In this document: piece after piece, positions 61,577 to 64,000 of the stretch
How the letters are laid out: each line of letters begins with the position of its first letter
Position numbering within the stretch: the stretch's first letter is position 1
Assembly (NCBI RefSeq): GCF_003286085.1
Contig: NW_020825312.1
Coordinates: 310,001 to 374,000, forward strand
Source of the DNA: Drosophila persimilis
Taxonomy: Eukaryota > Arthropoda > Insecta > Diptera > Drosophilidae
Direction of reading: 5' to 3'
DNA length: 64,000 bases
Notes under the pieces: model-generated
Databases searched by the model: none
Told to the model about the DNA's origin: nothing
Seen by the model: the letters and a program-made list of their open reading frames with translations, nothing else
Made by a program: the position numbers and the translations under genes

Positions 61577-64000
61577 TACGCTCGATTCTAGCTGGGAGTC
61601 CTTCGCTACAAGGTTCTTCTTAATATCTTTCCCGTCAGGGGCCGTCGCGTTCGCGTCGAGTGCTCAAATCGAACTGAACGCAGAGCCCGTTCAGACCGTG
61701 ACATTATCCTCGGCGCAGGACCTCTGCAGCAGCATCTCGCAGGAGCACATCACGGGGGGACTTTAGGGGTTGCTCGACGGTGGTTGGTCCGTTCATCTTG
61801 CCCAGTCGTCGTCGTCCTCTGCCTCATCCGTGTGGCACGTGATGCTGGCTGCCTCCTTATGTACTCAACGCACACTCTCTTTCTCTCTCTCGCGAGTGTG
61901 CTTTGGGAGTGTGCGTGCGTGTGCGTGTGCGTGTGCGTGTCCTGCTCGTTATTGTTGTACGCTTTTTATTTGATTTTATTTGTGTGAAAACAATAAAAAT
62001 TTAATTTTCTTGTTTTGTTGCCTTTGCCTTTGCCGCTGCCACTGCCGCTGCCACTGCCACTGCCACTGCCTTGAACTGTGCCTCCGTTGGGTGTGTGCCG
62101 GTCGTCGGTGTTTGTGCTGGTCGAGTCTTATTAGATTTGTTACAGCCCCATGGTGGCGCCACAGTGGGGCAAATGATGTGCACTTTTGGTTAGAAATTTG
62201 GGAATGGATTTCCGGAATCATGTGTAATATCTTCCAAGCTTTACTGTGGCTTCTATTTTAGAGAAGACCCCTAAACCATCGTATTGCAAAAAACAAACAT
62301 TAATATCAGAAATATTTCCGAATTCTGTGCACTCCACTGTGTATTAACTGAAATTAAAATGAAACTTAATGGGTTTCAAATTGATGTTGTGAATCCCAAC
62401 CAACCTTGACTTCTTCTCAGGACATTTCTAAAAGATTTCATTAGAAAAATGTTCAATAAATCGACAAAAAGGGATAGAAGATGATTAGTGAGGGGATGAT
62501 CTTCTGTCCCCATAACTTTTGAATTTCTTCGCACAATTTGTTGCAGCATCCCTCAACCCCCAGCCCCCACCATCATCAGCATCAGCTAAAAAAAAAACTG
62601 AGCCAAAGAGCCAAGGAGTCAGTAGATTAACTTTTATTATGACCGCAAATTAGTTGTCCTCGTCGTCCTGACGACAATCGACAATGATGACTTATTTACT
62701 CAAAGTAAATGCGAAAATTTCCCCGAATCGGTTATGTAAGTAAGCTTAGGAGGGAAGCTAGATGAGGGATACACATACACATATATGTATGTCCTTTTGG
62801 CCTTTCTATTGTATAAGAACTAGACCGCCCCCCCCCCCCCCCCACACACACACACACACACACAAACACACACCGACACGCGCTGGCAAATGTAAAAAGA
62901 GACAAGGCTAGTGAGAGAAAAAGAGAGAGGAGCAACCCTTGTTGCGGCTTTTGGGCTTGGAAAAGTGCAAGTGGTTGCCCAGGCAAAGTCGGGGGCGTGG
63001 CCTCGAATCACTCGAATGGGAATCGGAATCGGAAACCCATCAGGGGCGGGGGGAGCTGGCGGAAAAGTGCTCTCCACAATAGGAACAAGCACGACGAGGA
63101 GCGATAACAAAAGCCATGGCTGCTCCTTCCTCTTCTCGATTGTTTTGCGCTGCCATTTGTGGCTTTTTGCTTTCATATGGAGCACGCCTCAAAGGATTAC
63201 CCCCATGTGGATCCGTCCTCCTCGCTCTGGTCCCCACTCCCTCACCCCCTTAGTCCCTCGTCTGCTGCTTCTGCTGCTGCTGTTGGCGTACTGCGAGTAC
63301 ATAAAACATGCTCATATAAGCGTATAAATATGTGATAATAATGATTAAAAGTTCTCATCATGCCATCATCATTTATGCAAAGGATTTCTCACTGTCTCCT
63401 CTCCTCTCCTCCCCTGCTCCTGCTCCTTCTCCTGCTCTCTCTCTCTCTCTCTCTTTGTTTGCCTGTGTCTTTGTGTGGGCTTGAGAGTGTTTGTGTGTGT
63501 GTGCGTTGAATAGTCCTTACATTTTTATTTGGCACCGACACATGGCTTAAGCCGAATATTTTCCATTTTCCACAATTTGGGTCGGTGCCTCTCCCTCTTT
63601 CGTTTTCTCCATAGAGATATGTGTATCTCCAGCTCTTTCGCTATGATTGCTTCATTCTTTGTAGTTGCCATAATATGAGGACAATTATTTGATAAGTGGG
63701 TTGAATGTGCAGCAGCAACAACAGCAGCATCAGCTTTTCCTTCTGTTCTGGTTCTGCTTCTGGTTCTGGCTCGGTTCGGTTCGGTTCGGTTCCGTTTCCT
63801 GTTCGCATTCGCATTCGCATTCGTAGTGGTAGTCGTAGTCGTAGTCGTATTCGTGTTTCATCTGCCATTGTCATGGCGCTGCTTTTTGACAAATGAAAGG
63901 GGTCACCAAAGCAGGCTTTTGTTATACACCTCTCGGTCCTCCCCATTCCATCGGGCCCCATTCCCATACTTTCTGCATGCGAGGGGGCAAGTGTTAAAGA
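61577..64000. other. Upstream of Dbx: 5'UTR and flank
   Basis: The Dbx frame is closed by a TAG about 30 bp above its first ATG. The region holds simple repeats (poly-C/CA at 62828-62863, CT at 63435-63454, CGGTT at 63770-63790, GTAGTC and CGCATT at 63799-63857). No TATA/Inr pair that I trust and no other gene is seen. Confidence 0.45.
62828..62863. repeat. Poly-C followed by (CA)n
   Basis: A C16 homopolymer passes into about ten CA units. Confidence 0.9.

Overview
The window is nuclear DNA from a fruit fly, genus Drosophila. Ten protein-coding genes can be built with GT-AG introns (one GC-AG) and closed reading frames, and nearly all match known Drosophila proteins. The species cannot be fixed from the sequence alone. 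The gene set resembles Muller element D (3L of D. melanogaster) in a species outside the melanogaster subgroup, with an obscura-group relative plausible. There are no bacterial, viral or CRISPR features.

Layout. 1-822 (-): 5' part of DNA polymerase eta, cut by the window edge. 1.5-6.8 kb (+) and 8.3-9.7 kb (+): tandem CTP:phosphocholine cytidylyltransferases Cct1 and Cct2, the rate-controlling step of phosphatidylcholine synthesis. 9.96-12.4 kb (-): RNF10-type RING protein. 14.8-27.1 kb (+): mauve, the fly LYST BEACH protein (17 coding exons, 3574 aa). 27.7-30.0 kb (-): centrobin (cnb), a daughter-centriole protein. 30.7-36.2 kb (+): mu2, an MDC1-like FHA/BRCT DNA-damage mediator. 36.3-37.9 kb (-): Mfap1, a spliceosomal protein. 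43.5-45.9 kb (+): an SLC5 sodium/solute symporter, with a TATA/Inr promoter proposed at 40.95 kb. 46.6-61.6 kb (-): the homeobox gene Dbx, five coding exons with a 9.6-kb intron inside the homeobox. 61.6-64 kb: no gene seen.

Two regimes are visible. The left 38 kb is packed with housekeeping genes. Several of their promoters carry arrays of core-promoter Motif 6 with Motif 1 and DRE sites, set inside copies of a dispersed repeat. The right 26 kb holds a TATA-promoter transporter candidate and a developmental regulator with large introns rich in simple repeats.

The most unusual structure is at 56.1-57.03 kb. Three tRNA-Cys(GCA) genes lie in a 387-bp tandem repeat inside the Dbx homeobox intron. 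Each unit also carries a copy of the last 26 bp of homeobox exon 4 of the coding sequence with its splice donor. Second is the promoter-linked dispersed repeat. Third is the internal repeat architecture of mu2: TQPF motifs like those by which MDC1 recruits RNF8, plus an expanded 138-bp repeat.
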